A DNA stretch of 64,000 bases from Paenibacillus_AA sp045062745 (GTDB lineage: Bacteria; Bacillota; Bacilli; Paenibacillales; NBRC-103111), in assembly GCF_045062745.1 (NCBI RefSeq), contig NZ_JBJGED010000002.1, positions 124,001 through 188,000 of the forward strand, written 5' to 3'. Every line of letters starts with the position of its first letter. Position 1 is the stretch's first letter. Of the stretch, positions 49,832 through 57,833 are shown one piece after another. The position numbers and the translations under genes are program-made. Below the pieces are notes generated by a model. It had not been told where the DNA came from. It saw nothing but the letters and a program-made list of their open reading frames with translations, and did not search any database.

Positions 49832-50814
49832 AGGGAGATCCCGACTCGTCTTAGGATGCTCCGGAATTGCTGCGGCAATGGAGCGGTGAACGTCTTTCCG
49901 TCCGGCATCACAATCCGCGTTGCATGGAGCAGCTGGTGGTTCACGCCCGCAACCGCTTTGCCTCCATACTTGATGTCGCCGAGCAGCGGATGGCCGATGC
50001 TCTGGAAGTGGGTCCGGATCTGGTGCGTCCGCCCGCTGATCAACTCCACTTCGACGAGCGTATAGCCGTCTCCGACTTGAAGCGCTCTGTATTTCGTCTC
50101 GGCCGCTTTCTCCTCCGACTTGCCTCCTCCGGTCGACTGGTGCGCAGAGTCCGTCGGCTTCGTTCCTGTACCGACGGAAGAGGGCTTAACGACCCGGGTT
50201 ACGTTGCTGCTCTCGTCACGGAGCAGCGCTCCTGCGATCGTCGCGCCTCCCTTGACCTGGCCCTCCACGATCGTCACATAAAATTTGCTCATCTCTCGCT
50301 TCTGGATCCACTGATTCAGCTGATGCAGCATGCCAGCCGTCTTACCGATCAGGACAAGCCCGCTCGTGTTGCGGTCGAGCCGGTTGGCCGTCGCCGGCTG
50401 GAACAGTCGGCTGTCCAGCTCGCCCCGCTTGTACAAGTACGCATGCACCCGAGTAATGAGCGTGTCCCGCTGCTCCGTCTGATCCGGATGCGTCAGCAGG
50501 CCGACCGGCTTGTTCACCACCAGCAGCTCCTCGTCCTCATGGACGACGTCGATCTGCGTGTTGATGCCGGCGAATTTCGGCTTTTTCTCCGGCCCGCCGC
50601 TCCCCTGCTTGAACGCCGCTTCTTCCATAAACAAAGTCAATTCGTCCCCGGCCGCGAGCTCGTAATCCTGCTTCTTCCGCTTGCCGTTCACCCGGACTTG
50701 GCCTTGATCGATCATTTTGTACACTTGTCCGAGCGGGATGTTCGGCAGCAGGCTTCTCAGGTAGCGATGCAGCCGCTTGCCTCCTTCGGAATGGGTGACG
50801 GTTCGGGTTATCAT
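49828..50814 (-). CDS. RluA-family pseudouridine synthase
   Basis: 328 residues from ATG 50814 (AAGGAG 9 nt upstream; earlier in-frame ATGs lack a site). The S4 RNA-binding domain comes first (RLHRYLRSLLPNIPLGQVYK). The catalytic Asp lies in ANRLDRNTSGLVLIGK. SGRTHQIRTHFQSIGHPLLG is the second family motif. A low-complexity Ser/Gly/Lys insert (about residues 200-225) splits the domain. It should convert uridines of 23S rRNA or tRNA, closest in form to RluC/RluD. Confidence 0.9.
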   Translation of the reverse strand: MITRTVTHSEGGKRLHRYLRSLLPNIPLGQVYKMIDQGQVRVNGKRKKQDYELAAGDELTLFMEEAAFKQGSGGPEKKPKFAGINTQIDVVHEDEELLVVNKPVGLLTHPDQTEQRDTLITRVHAYLYKRGELDSRLFQPATANRLDRNTSGLVLIGKTAGMLHQLNQWIQKREMSKFYVTIVEGQVKGGATIAGALLRDESSNVTRVVKPSSVGTGTKPTDSAHQSTGGGKSEEKAAETKYRALQVGDGYTLVEVELISGRTHQIRTHFQSIGHPLLGDIKYGGKAVAGVNHQLLHATRIVMPDGKTFTAPLPQQFRSILRRVGISL

Positions 50815-51021
50815 TTCATTGCACTCCTTGTTCCAACCTTTGTCACCGCCCATCATACCGTACCGCAGGCCAGCTTATCAAGCCTGTGCATATTCTGGGC
50901 GAAACAGAAGATACTGTGAGAAACTCACAATCCCATAAAGTGACGCGGGTCTTGATAGCTAAATTAGGGCAGAACCCCCTGTTCGGGGACCCCGGGACTA
51001 ATAACTAGGAGGTACACGCCG

Positions 51022-51612
51022 ATGTTTACGCGCTTCTCCCTCTCGGCCGACACTCGCGAGGTGGCGGATCGATTCTCGATCGACAAAGTGCTGGTCGGCT
51101 ATTCCAAGGGCGATCTGCAGCCCAGTCAGCCGATTCCGGTCCTGTATGCGCATCAAGGCGAGACGTGCCTCGATATGCTGACGTGGGGCTTATTCCCCTG
51201 CTGGGCCAAAGATTCGATCAATGCGGCGAGCGAAACGATTCACGAGAAACGAGGCTACAAACGGAATCTGACCAAATGGCGCTGTGTAATCCCGACCGAA
51301 GCGTTCTACAGTGAGCTGCAGGAGGGGAAAGTGACGAAGACGGTGGAATTCAAATTCCCGGACCATAAAGTGTTCGGGGTCGCCGGGCTATACGACGTAT
51401 GGGATTTCCCGGACGGGTCCAAATATCGGACGTGTACCGTACTGACGACAGCGTCCAACCGGGTCGTGTCCGAATATTCCGAGCGGATGCCGGTTATCCT
51501 CGACGAAGCCTCCGTCCAGCGTTGGCTGGACCCGACCGTTACCGAGATGGACGACCTGCTGCCGCTGCTCCGCGCCTATGAAACGGAGCCCATCTCGGCT
51601 ACGGTGCACTAA
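51022..51612 (+). CDS. SRAP (YedK/HMCES) family protein lacking catalytic residues
   Basis: 196 residues of the SOS-response-associated peptidase fold (LTWGLFPCWAKDSINAASET, WRCVIPTEAFYSE, ERMPVIL). Normal members start MCGR and use Cys2 to crosslink abasic sites; here the start is MFTRFSL. The Glu of FYEW is Ser97, and the His of the HDRMP motif is Ser153. The abasic-site-contacting Asn67 is kept. It could still bind single-stranded or abasic DNA without forming the crosslink (inference). AGGAGG precedes the ATG. It stands alone. Confidence 0.85.
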   Translation: MFTRFSLSADTREVADRFSIDKVLVGYSKGDLQPSQPIPVLYAHQGETCLDMLTWGLFPCWAKDSINAASETIHEKRGYKRNLTKWRCVIPTEAFYSELQEGKVTKTVEFKFPDHKVFGVAGLYDVWDFPDGSKYRTCTVLTTASNRVVSEYSERMPVILDEASVQRWLDPTVTEMDDLLPLLRAYETEPISATVH

Positions 51613-51624
51613 CGCGGCCCATGC

Positions 51625-51780
51625 CTGCAGCTGCTGCCGGAACCGTTCCCAGCCCGGCATGCTCACGACCCGCACGGCGATTCCCCGTGCCGCCAACACT
51701 CGCCGCGAGCCCCGTGCGAGCTGCACTTCCGACCCTGTCGCCAGGAGAATGGCGGCAGGGTTTTTGCCGTCCGGGGCGTC
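51625..51780 (-). pseudogene. tkt: Transketolase C-terminal fragment
   Basis: A stretch of about 50 residues on the minus strand reads ILLATGSEVQLA, then RRVLAARGIAVRVVSMPGWERF, the hallmark of the transketolase C-terminal domain. No start and no preceding domain exist, and downstream the frame continues into antisense of the SRAP gene. It is the remnant of a lost tkt copy, sitting between two plus-strand genes. Confidence 0.7.
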
Positions 51781-51933
51781 GGAGTCCGCCATAGTCGGTT
51801 GAAGCTTGGTTCGATTACAATAGGAGGACGTCCGATCGATGAAGATAAGCGTCCAACCCTGCATATCGGTGCAAGGAAAGTCGGACCTGTGCGTTGCGAG
51901 TCTGTTATCTTGAATGTGGAAGGAGGCATGGGG

Positions 51934-52818
51934 ATGGATAATCTGGGAAGGATGAACCAAGCTTTAGCGTACATGGAAGCCCATTTGACGGAAGAGATCG
52001 AAATGCGGGAGGTGGCCCGTCTAGCCCAATGCTCGGAGTACCACTTCACGAGAATGTTTTCCTTTTTAGCCGGAATTACGCTTTCGGAGTATATTCGGCG
52101 CAGACGCTTGACAATGGCCGCGTTCGACATTCGCCACAGCGACCTCCGGATCTTGGACGCCGCCGTGAAGTACGGCTACAGCTCCGCAGATTCGTTCGCA
52201 AGGGCGTTCCAGGCTCTGCACGGCATTCCTCCGTCCGAAGCCAGGAATCCGGGACACTCCCTAGTCGCGTACCCGCGCATGACCTTCCGATTAACGATTC
52301 AAGGAGGAAACGAGATGAAGTATCGGATTGTACAGAAGGAAGCGTTTCGCATCATCGGGCTGATGAAACGAGTGCCGTTGATCTACCAGGGCGTCAACCC
52401 GGAGATTGCCGCGATGGTGAATGAGTTAGGCGAAGCTCGCCTCGTCCGGCTGAAGGAGATGTCTAACGTTGAGCCCCGGGGACTGATCAACGCCTCCACC
52501 AACTTCAGCGAAGGCCGGCTCGAGCATGGAGAGCTCGACCAGTATATCGGGGCGGCGGTAGACCGGAATACGTCCAGTCCCGACCCGATGTATACGACGC
52601 TGGAAGTGGCCGCCTCGGAATGGGCGGTGTTCGAGGCCGTCGGGCCGTTTCCGGAGACGCTGCAAAATACGTGGGGACGCATCTATTCCGAGTGGTTCCC
52701 CTCTTCCGGCTATGAGCTGGCCGCAGGGCCGGAGATGCTGTGGAACGAGTCCAAGGACACCAGTTCTCCCACATACCGAAGCGAGATCTGGATTCCCGTC
52801 GCTCGGCGCAAGCAATAA
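51934..52818 (+). CDS. AraC-family regulator with GyrI-like effector domain
   Basis: 294 residues from ATG 51934 (GGAAGGAGG 7 nt upstream). The N-terminal 110 residues hold two helix-turn-helix units (MREVARLAQCSEYHFTRMFS; AVKYGYSSADSFARAFQALH). From about residue 130 a GyrI/SOUL-like ligand domain follows (MKYRIVQKEAFRIIGLMKRV ... WAVFEAVGPFPETLQNTWGR). Such proteins sense hydrophobic cations or drugs and usually activate efflux or detoxification genes. No target gene is adjacent. Confidence 0.9.
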   Translation: MDNLGRMNQALAYMEAHLTEEIEMREVARLAQCSEYHFTRMFSFLAGITLSEYIRRRRLTMAAFDIRHSDLRILDAAVKYGYSSADSFARAFQALHGIPPSEARNPGHSLVAYPRMTFRLTIQGGNEMKYRIVQKEAFRIIGLMKRVPLIYQGVNPEIAAMVNELGEARLVRLKEMSNVEPRGLINASTNFSEGRLEHGELDQYIGAAVDRNTSSPDPMYTTLEVAASEWAVFEAVGPFPETLQNTWGRIYSEWFPSSGYELAAGPEMLWNESKDTSSPTYRSEIWIPVARRKQ

Positions 52819-52826
52819 GACGCACA

Positions 52827-52856
52827 GAAGCCAATCTCCGCGTGGAGATTGGCTTC
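52827..52856. terminator. Bidirectional terminator
   Basis: Perfect 13-bp stem GAAGCCAATCTCC / GGAGATTGGCTTC with tetraloop GCGT, lying between the convergent AraC gene and the deacylase gene. Confidence 0.85.
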
Positions 52857-52868
52857 TTGTGCTGTAGA

Positions 52869-53873
52869 TTAGCGCCCACCGAGCAGCGGTGCGATCAGGA
52901 ACAGCGCTTCGCCCCGCTTGACGGTAGGGGTGCCTCGCAGCATGACGAGCAGGCCGTCTCTGGAAGCTTCCACACGTTGCAGCTCTCGCCCGTCGAGCGA
53001 TCGGATCGAGCCGATCGTCTGTCCGGCGGTTAGCTCGTCTCCGAGCCGGGCGGTCGGAAGGAAGAAGCCATCCTCCTCCGCCGTCTCCGAGCCGTCGAAA
53101 TTGCCGTCGCCGCCGATGCGCCTAACCCGCCTGGGCGGTTCGGCCTCCGAAGCAAGCGCCTGCTGCGGCAGCACGCCCATGTGCCGCATCACGCGATAAG
53201 TTCCGGCCAGGAAGAGCTCCGCATCCTTCCGGCGAATCCGTTTGCCGCCATACGCTTCCGTGTACAGCCAAGGAACGCCTAGATCGAGCGCGGAGGAGAC
53301 GGTCCGGCCCGGCGCAATCCGGTCGTGCGCCCACAGCAGCTCCGCGCCGAACGCCTCTGCGGCTGCCCGGCTGCTCCGCCCAACTTCGCTCTGCTCGTTG
53401 TCATAGTACCCGACCAGGCTGCATACCGCATAATGGGTACCGCCGCTGTGCAGATCGAGGAGGAAGTCCGCCTTGGCGATGAACCGGCGGTGCAAGTAGT
53501 CGGCGATCCGTTCCGTCGGGGTCCCGTGCGGGTTACCCGGGAACGCGCGCGCCATATTGACCCCGTCCTCCGGGGAGATCCGGCTCTCCACCGCATACGC
53601 GAGCGGGTTCGCCAGCGGGACGAGTACGACCGTTCCGGTCATTAGGGCGGGATCGAGCTCTGCATAAACCCTCAGCACCGTTTCGACCCCTTCGTATTCA
53701 TCCCCGTGTACGCTGGACAGGATCAGCAGCGTGCGGCCCTCCTTGGCACCGATGACTTGCAGCACCGGAAACGTTAACGCCTGCTCCAGTCCGATATCCG
53801 CTTCGAGGGCGAGGCTTATCTTCGTGCCTCTTCCCCCGGCCCCCAGCTCGAATTGTTCCACGTTCAGCTTCAA
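52869..53873 (-). CDS. Succinylglutamate desuccinylase/aspartoacylase family amidohydrolase
   Basis: 334 residues from TTG 53873 (AGGAG 9 nt upstream). The zinc site of the M14-like fold is visible: SSVHGDEYEG (His and Glu) and DLHSGGTHY (third His). NMARAFPGNPHGTPTERIA and TEAYGG match the N-acyl amino acid pocket region. A C-terminal barrel-like domain (FDGSETAEEDGFFLPTARLG) is typical of the DoeB-like branch. It should split an N-acyl bond. It is the last gene of a four-gene operon with a PLP enzyme, an oxidoreductase and an MBL hydrolase. Confidence 0.85.
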   Translation of the reverse strand: MKLNVEQFELGAGGRGTKISLALEADIGLEQALTFPVLQVIGAKEGRTLLILSSVHGDEYEGVETVLRVYAELDPALMTGTVVLVPLANPLAYAVESRISPEDGVNMARAFPGNPHGTPTERIADYLHRRFIAKADFLLDLHSGGTHYAVCSLVGYYDNEQSEVGRSSRAAAEAFGAELLWAHDRIAPGRTVSSALDLGVPWLYTEAYGGKRIRRKDAELFLAGTYRVMRHMGVLPQQALASEAEPPRRVRRIGGDGNFDGSETAEEDGFFLPTARLGDELTAGQTIGSIRSLDGRELQRVEASRDGLLVMLRGTPTVKRGEALFLIAPLLGGR

Positions 53874-53919
53874 ACACGTCCTCTCCTCTCACATCACGAT
53901 TCTATCTACAAGACGATCT

Positions 53920-54657
53920 CTACACGATGCTTAACGGCGGCAGCCCCAGCTCGAACCGGCGGTGAGCGGCGGCCAGCGGCAGATGGCCATGCTCAGTCAG
54001 CGCCGCTCCATGCCCCGGGAACAGCTGGACGACGTCCAACCGGACAAGCGCGGCGATCGTGTCGCGATATTGCTCTAAGGAGAAGTCCGGCGTCCGAAGG
54101 ACCGCGAGCTTCCCGTCCATGCCGAATACTGCGTCTGCTGCGAACAACGCCCTGAGCTCGGGACAGAAGTAGATCACCATATCGAAGCTGTGACCGGGAG
54201 CCGCTATCGACCGGAAGGAAAGGCCGCCCGACCGGATCGAATCCCCCGGCCGCAGCTTGACATCGACCGTGCACGGCTCGAGCCGGTATGAGGCCGGGTA
54301 CGTCCCGCTCTCCCTCGCCGATGCGAGCGCGGTGCGGATTTCATCGCCGGTTTCCACCATCTCGGCGGTGAGCACGGACGCGAAGATTTCCGCACCGCAA
54401 GCTCGCCTCCAGTAGGCGGCTCCGCCTGCATGATCCGCATGAGCGTGCGTCAGCAGAACCTTGCCGACTCGCTCGATCCGCAAGCCGTCTTCCCGCATAA
54501 CATCTAGGATGCGTTCCGGCTCGATTCCGGAGCCCGCGTCGATCAGGACCAGCTCCTCGCCCGTATCGACCGCGTACACATTGCAATCGTAATCGCTGCT
54601 GAGCCCATATCCCAGACTCCCTCCGCCGATCGCGTATACATGGTTCGTCAGCTTCAT
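53920..54657 (-). CDS. MBL-fold metallo-hydrolase
   Basis: 245 residues. THAHADHAGG near residue 70 is the first metal motif. APGHSFDM near 154, DAVFG near 175 and FPGHGA near 216 give the remaining ligands, so a two-metal site of the glyoxalase II/lactonase type is likely. The start overlaps the stop of the dehydrogenase gene by 4 bp. It may hydrolyse a lactone or thioester made by its neighbours (inference). Confidence 0.87.
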   Translation of the reverse strand: MKLTNHVYAIGGGSLGYGLSSDYDCNVYAVDTGEELVLIDAGSGIEPERILDVMREDGLRIERVGKVLLTHAHADHAGGAAYWRRACGAEIFASVLTAEMVETGDEIRTALASARESGTYPASYRLEPCTVDVKLRPGDSIRSGGLSFRSIAAPGHSFDMVIYFCPELRALFAADAVFGMDGKLAVLRTPDFSLEQYRDTIAALVRLDVVQLFPGHGAALTEHGHLPLAAAHRRFELGLPPLSIV

Positions 54658-55667
54658 ATCGGCAGCTCGGTGCCGCTAAGCGAGATCGGACGACCTAGGG
54701 CGGCGGACTCGCAGATCGCAGCCGCGACCCGGACGGCCTTCCACGCGTCGAGCGGCCGCAAAATGTCCGAGCTCATTCCCCGCTGCACGCACTCGATGAA
54801 GTGAGCGAGCTCCATCGCGAGCGGCCCGGTAATTTTCCCATGCACCTCGTGACCTCCAAGCAGCGCCACCTGATCGGTCCGGCTATCGGAGATCCACTCG
54901 AGCCCTCCCTCGGGATCGCGAACGATCAAGCTGCCCTCGTCCCCCGTAATCTCCATGCGCATATCCATGAACGACGATGCCCCGCCGGGCAGCAGCCAGT
55001 TGTTCTCCAGGACGCAAACTCCGCCGCGCTCGAAGCGCAGCATGGACCAAATCATGTCCTCCGTCGTATGGCCCGACGCCGAGCGGACCGCATACACTTC
55101 CCGTACCTCGTCGTCCATCAGCCAATGGATCATATCGATATCATGAATGCCTAGAATAAAGACCGGCGACACCCGGTTGTAGAGTGGAAAATACATTTTG
55201 CCGTTATTGCGCTTCGCATAAATCGACCGGATCGTGCCTACCTTTCCTTGCTCGACCTGCCGCTTCGCCGCGGCCATGCGAGAGTCGAAGCGCAGCACAT
55301 GGCCGGTCATCAGCACGCGTCCCAGCTCCTGCGAGGCTCGCACCATGGCGGCGGCATCGTCGGGCTCAGACGCCAGCGGCTTCTCCACGAATGCGTGAAG
55401 TCCGGCCTTCATGGCGTACAAAACCGGCTCCGTATGCAGATGCTCCGGTGTCAAGACGTCGACCGCGTCGAGCCGTTCCCGGTCGATCATCAGCTTCCAG
55501 TCCGTGTAGCAGGCTGTTCCCGGGAACAGCTCTTGGAATGCGGCGAACGTATCCGGATTGCGGTCGCATACGGCGGCGACCTCGACCGCTTTCATTTGCG
55601 TCCAGATCCGGGCATGCGCAGCGGCAAACCGGCCCAGGCCGATGATCCCGATTCGTACAGGCTTCAT
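54654..55667 (-). CDS. Gfo/Idh/MocA-family NAD(P)-dependent oxidoreductase
   Basis: 337 residues. The Rossmann motif GIIGLGRFAAAHA lies at residues 7-19, the family hallmark VEKPLAS near 96, and the second domain carries GIHDIDMIHWLM (catalytic-site His/Asp). Members oxidise sugars, inositols or related alcohols; the substrate is unknown. It lies between the PLP enzyme (22 bp upstream) and the MBL gene (4-bp overlap). Confidence 0.9.
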   Translation of the reverse strand: MKPVRIGIIGLGRFAAAHARIWTQMKAVEVAAVCDRNPDTFAAFQELFPGTACYTDWKLMIDRERLDAVDVLTPEHLHTEPVLYAMKAGLHAFVEKPLASEPDDAAAMVRASQELGRVLMTGHVLRFDSRMAAAKRQVEQGKVGTIRSIYAKRNNGKMYFPLYNRVSPVFILGIHDIDMIHWLMDDEVREVYAVRSASGHTTEDMIWSMLRFERGGVCVLENNWLLPGGASSFMDMRMEITGDEGSLIVRDPEGGLEWISDSRTDQVALLGGHEVHGKITGPLAMELAHFIECVQRGMSSDILRPLDAWKAVRVAAAICESAALGRPISLSGTELPI

Positions 55668-55689
55668 CTCTATGCCCCCTCCTTTTCAC

Positions 55690-56922
55690 TCATCGAATCG
55701 TTTCCTCTACTTCCAAACCTAACGCAGTACTTTCCAGCAAAGGCACTTGCTTGTGCGCGGCCAGATCCATCAGACGCTGCCCGTCCTTGAAGCCGATCCC
55801 GCTGATGATGCACACGACGCTGCGGTCGGGCATCCCCCCGCTCTCGCGGCATTCCCGGATCAGTCCGGCGAGCGAAGCGGCGGCGGCAGGCTCGGCCAGG
55901 ATCCCTTCCTCCTCCGCCAGGAGACGCTGAGCGTCCCAGATGGCCGAGTCCTCGACCGCTACGGCAGAGCCGTCGCCACGGGCCATGATGGACAATGCCA
56001 GGGCCCCGTCAGGCGGGTTCGGGACCTGCAGCCCCGAGATGGACGACGTCGATCGCCCCGGAACAGGCAAGCGTACACCGGCCTCATAGGCCTGCACGAT
56101 GTTCGAGCAGCCGGCCGACTGGACAGCCACCATCTGAGGTTGGGCCGGGATCTCGCCGCGCTCGCGCAGCTCATGAAAACCTTTCCAAATGCCGCAATAC
56201 AAACCCGCTCCGCCTACCGGCGCATAGACGTGAGTCGCTGGGGCAGGCAGCTGCTCGGCCAGCTCGAAGGCAATCGTCTTCACCCCTTCCATCGCGTACG
56301 GATTATATTGAATTGCCGTGACGGTCACTTCCCAATCGTGAGCGGCACCGGCTTCCAGCACGCTCCGGAATACCCGGTCTCCGACGTCCGGATCCGTCCC
56401 GAAGCCGATCACCTTGCGCACCATGGCGTTGTAGGCCAACACTTGGGCGAGCTTGGCCTCGGCCATATGCTCCAGGACGAATAGATGGTACGGCATCCTG
56501 GCAACGGCCGCATAGGCGGCGAACGCGGCTCCGGCGTTGCCGGATGTCGTCCCGATGCAGGCCGGCCGCCGGTTCGCCATCGCCCAGGAGACGCCGATCG
56601 CGGCGATCCGGTCCTTATACGAGCCCGTCGGATTGACGCTCTCCAGCTTGAAATAAAGCTCGCCGATGTTCAGCCGCTTCGCCAGATTGCGGCTCTTCAC
56701 CAGCGGGGTCCCCCCTTCGCCCAAAAAGAGCTTGCATGCATCCGGCACGGGAGGGAGCAGCTTGCCGTACTTCCACATCCCGGGCTGAGACGCGTCCTTC
56801 CACGCCTTCGGAGCATCGGGGTACCGAAGCAGCAGGCTGCCCCCGCAATCCGGGCAAGCATAGGGCATCGAATCTGCCGCTCGAAGCATGACGCGTCCGC
56901 ATACACTGCATTGTGCATCCAT
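55690..56922 (-). CDS. Threonine synthase-like PLP-dependent enzyme
   Basis: 410 residues. An N-terminal zinc ribbon (CSVC ... CPDC) precedes the fold-type II PLP domain. The Schiff-base Lys lies in NPTGSYKDRIAA, and the phosphate-binding loop near TTSGNAGAA. No homoserine-pathway gene is near, so a catabolic beta/gamma-elimination or substitution reaction is more likely than threonine synthesis (inference). It is the first gene of the four-gene operon. A FadR-type operator lies 31-41 bp upstream of its ATG. Confidence 0.85.
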   Translation of the reverse strand: MDAQCSVCGRVMLRAADSMPYACPDCGGSLLLRYPDAPKAWKDASQPGMWKYGKLLPPVPDACKLFLGEGGTPLVKSRNLAKRLNIGELYFKLESVNPTGSYKDRIAAIGVSWAMANRRPACIGTTSGNAGAAFAAYAAVARMPYHLFVLEHMAEAKLAQVLAYNAMVRKVIGFGTDPDVGDRVFRSVLEAGAAHDWEVTVTAIQYNPYAMEGVKTIAFELAEQLPAPATHVYAPVGGAGLYCGIWKGFHELRERGEIPAQPQMVAVQSAGCSNIVQAYEAGVRLPVPGRSTSSISGLQVPNPPDGALALSIMARGDGSAVAVEDSAIWDAQRLLAEEEGILAEPAAAASLAGLIRECRESGGMPDRSVVCIISGIGFKDGQRLMDLAAHKQVPLLESTALGLEVEETIR

Positions 56923-56952
56923 AGCTATCTTTTCCTCTCAAAATGTATATTA

Positions 56953-56963
56953 TGGTCTGACCA
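56953..56963. promoter_or_regulatory. FadR/GntR-type operator 1 (TGGTCTGACCA)
   Basis: Perfect palindrome TGGTC-T-GACCA in the gap between the GntR stop and the PLP-enzyme start. It fits the family pattern TNGTNNNACNA. Confidence 0.75.
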
Positions 56964-56977
56964 AAAAAGGAGAAAGG

Positions 56978-57673
56978 CTACTCCCCGATCTCCTTAGGCG
57001 GTATGAAGCGCTTCAGCGGCTCCAGATGCGTACGCATCTCGCTCTGCGCCCGGCCCAAGTCCTTATCTCGAATATATTGCACGATCCGCGTATGCTCCCC
57101 GCAGCTGACGATCCGGTCTTCGGTGTTGTCAAAATGCTGTTCCCGGATTTTGGTGAAAAAACTGGTCAAAATTTCGCTCAGCTCATAGAACGTCTCGTTG
57201 CCTGTCGCCTTGAATAGTGCCCGGTGAAACTGGAGGTCCTGCTCGATCGGCATCTCTCCGCGGCGGACCACCGCCTCCATCTCTCCGTTCCAATATTCCA
57301 TCTGCCCGATAAATCTCGTATCGTAATGCTCGATCGCCATCTCCACCGCACCCAACTCCAATACTCGCCGCGTGGCGAACAGCTCCCGCATCTTCTCGGC
57401 GTCCTGCTTCCAGCGAAACGTAACCTGGTCGAGGACCGGCTTGAGTGACAAGCTGTCCACGTAGATGCCATCGCCCGTCTTGATGCGGATCATGCCTACC
57501 ATCTCGAGCGACTTGAGCGCTTCGCGAACGACAGTACGGCTCACTCCCAGGCTCTCGATCAGCTGCTTCTCGGAAGGAAGCTTATCGCCGGCCTTCAAGT
57601 CGTGATCCAGGATGTAGCCCTTGATGCGCTCGCTGACGATCTGCGAGAGGTTCACCTTTTCCGGAATGATCAT
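56978..57673 (-). CDS. GntR/FadR-family regulator (FCD ligand domain), copy 1
   Basis: 231 residues. The winged helix is at residues 10-75 (SERIKGYILDHDLKAGDKLP, SLGVSRTVVREALKSLE, GDGIYV). The all-helical FCD domain follows, with metal/ligand histidines plausible in DLQFHRALFKATGNE and CGEHTRIVQYI. GGAGG precedes the ATG. It lies upstream of and in line with the catabolic operon and is divergent from a second GntR gene. An operator of the same pattern lies at its own start. Confidence 0.9.
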   Translation of the reverse strand: MIIPEKVNLSQIVSERIKGYILDHDLKAGDKLPSEKQLIESLGVSRTVVREALKSLEMVGMIRIKTGDGIYVDSLSLKPVLDQVTFRWKQDAEKMRELFATRRVLELGAVEMAIEHYDTRFIGQMEYWNGEMEAVVRRGEMPIEQDLQFHRALFKATGNETFYELSEILTSFFTKIREQHFDNTEDRIVSCGEHTRIVQYIRDKDLGRAQSEMRTHLEPLKRFIPPKEIGE

Positions 57674-57698
57674 CGTACTCCTCCTTTCCTGCCATTCG

Positions 57699-57709
57699 TG
57701 GTTAGACCA
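57699..57709. promoter_or_regulatory. FadR/GntR-type operator 2 (TGGTTAGACCA)
   Basis: One base off a perfect palindrome, 26 bp upstream of the ATG of GntR copy 1, just downstream of a TATGAT-like -10 on the minus strand. Confidence 0.7.
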
Positions 57710-57756
57710 TCATATACATTACTATAGTAGAATTTGAGCTTACCGGCAACCCTTTA

Positions 57757-57785
57757 TTGACATTCTGTGTCGGCTGCACTACCAT
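57757..57785 (+). promoter_or_regulatory. Promoter of GntR copy 2
   Basis: TTGACA (57757-57762), 17-bp spacer, TACCAT (57780-57785). The start site would fall at the edge of operator 3, which suits repression. Confidence 0.5.
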
Positions 57786-57791
57786 TTTGTA

Positions 57792-57802
57792 TGGTCAGAC
57801 CA
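57792..57802. promoter_or_regulatory. FadR/GntR-type operator 3 (TGGTCAGACCA)
   Basis: Perfect palindrome TGGTC-A-GACCA, 32 bp upstream of the ATG of GntR copy 2. It lies 93 bp (about nine helical turns) from operator 2. Confidence 0.75.
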
Positions 57803-57833
57803 ATTGCACCGGCAAGAAAAAGGAGTCTATCCC

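Noticed and set aside
52869..56922. Ectoine degradation operon
   Set aside because: Only a DoeB-like fold and a PLP enzyme are shared; DoeA, EutC and a DoeD-like aminotransferase are missing.
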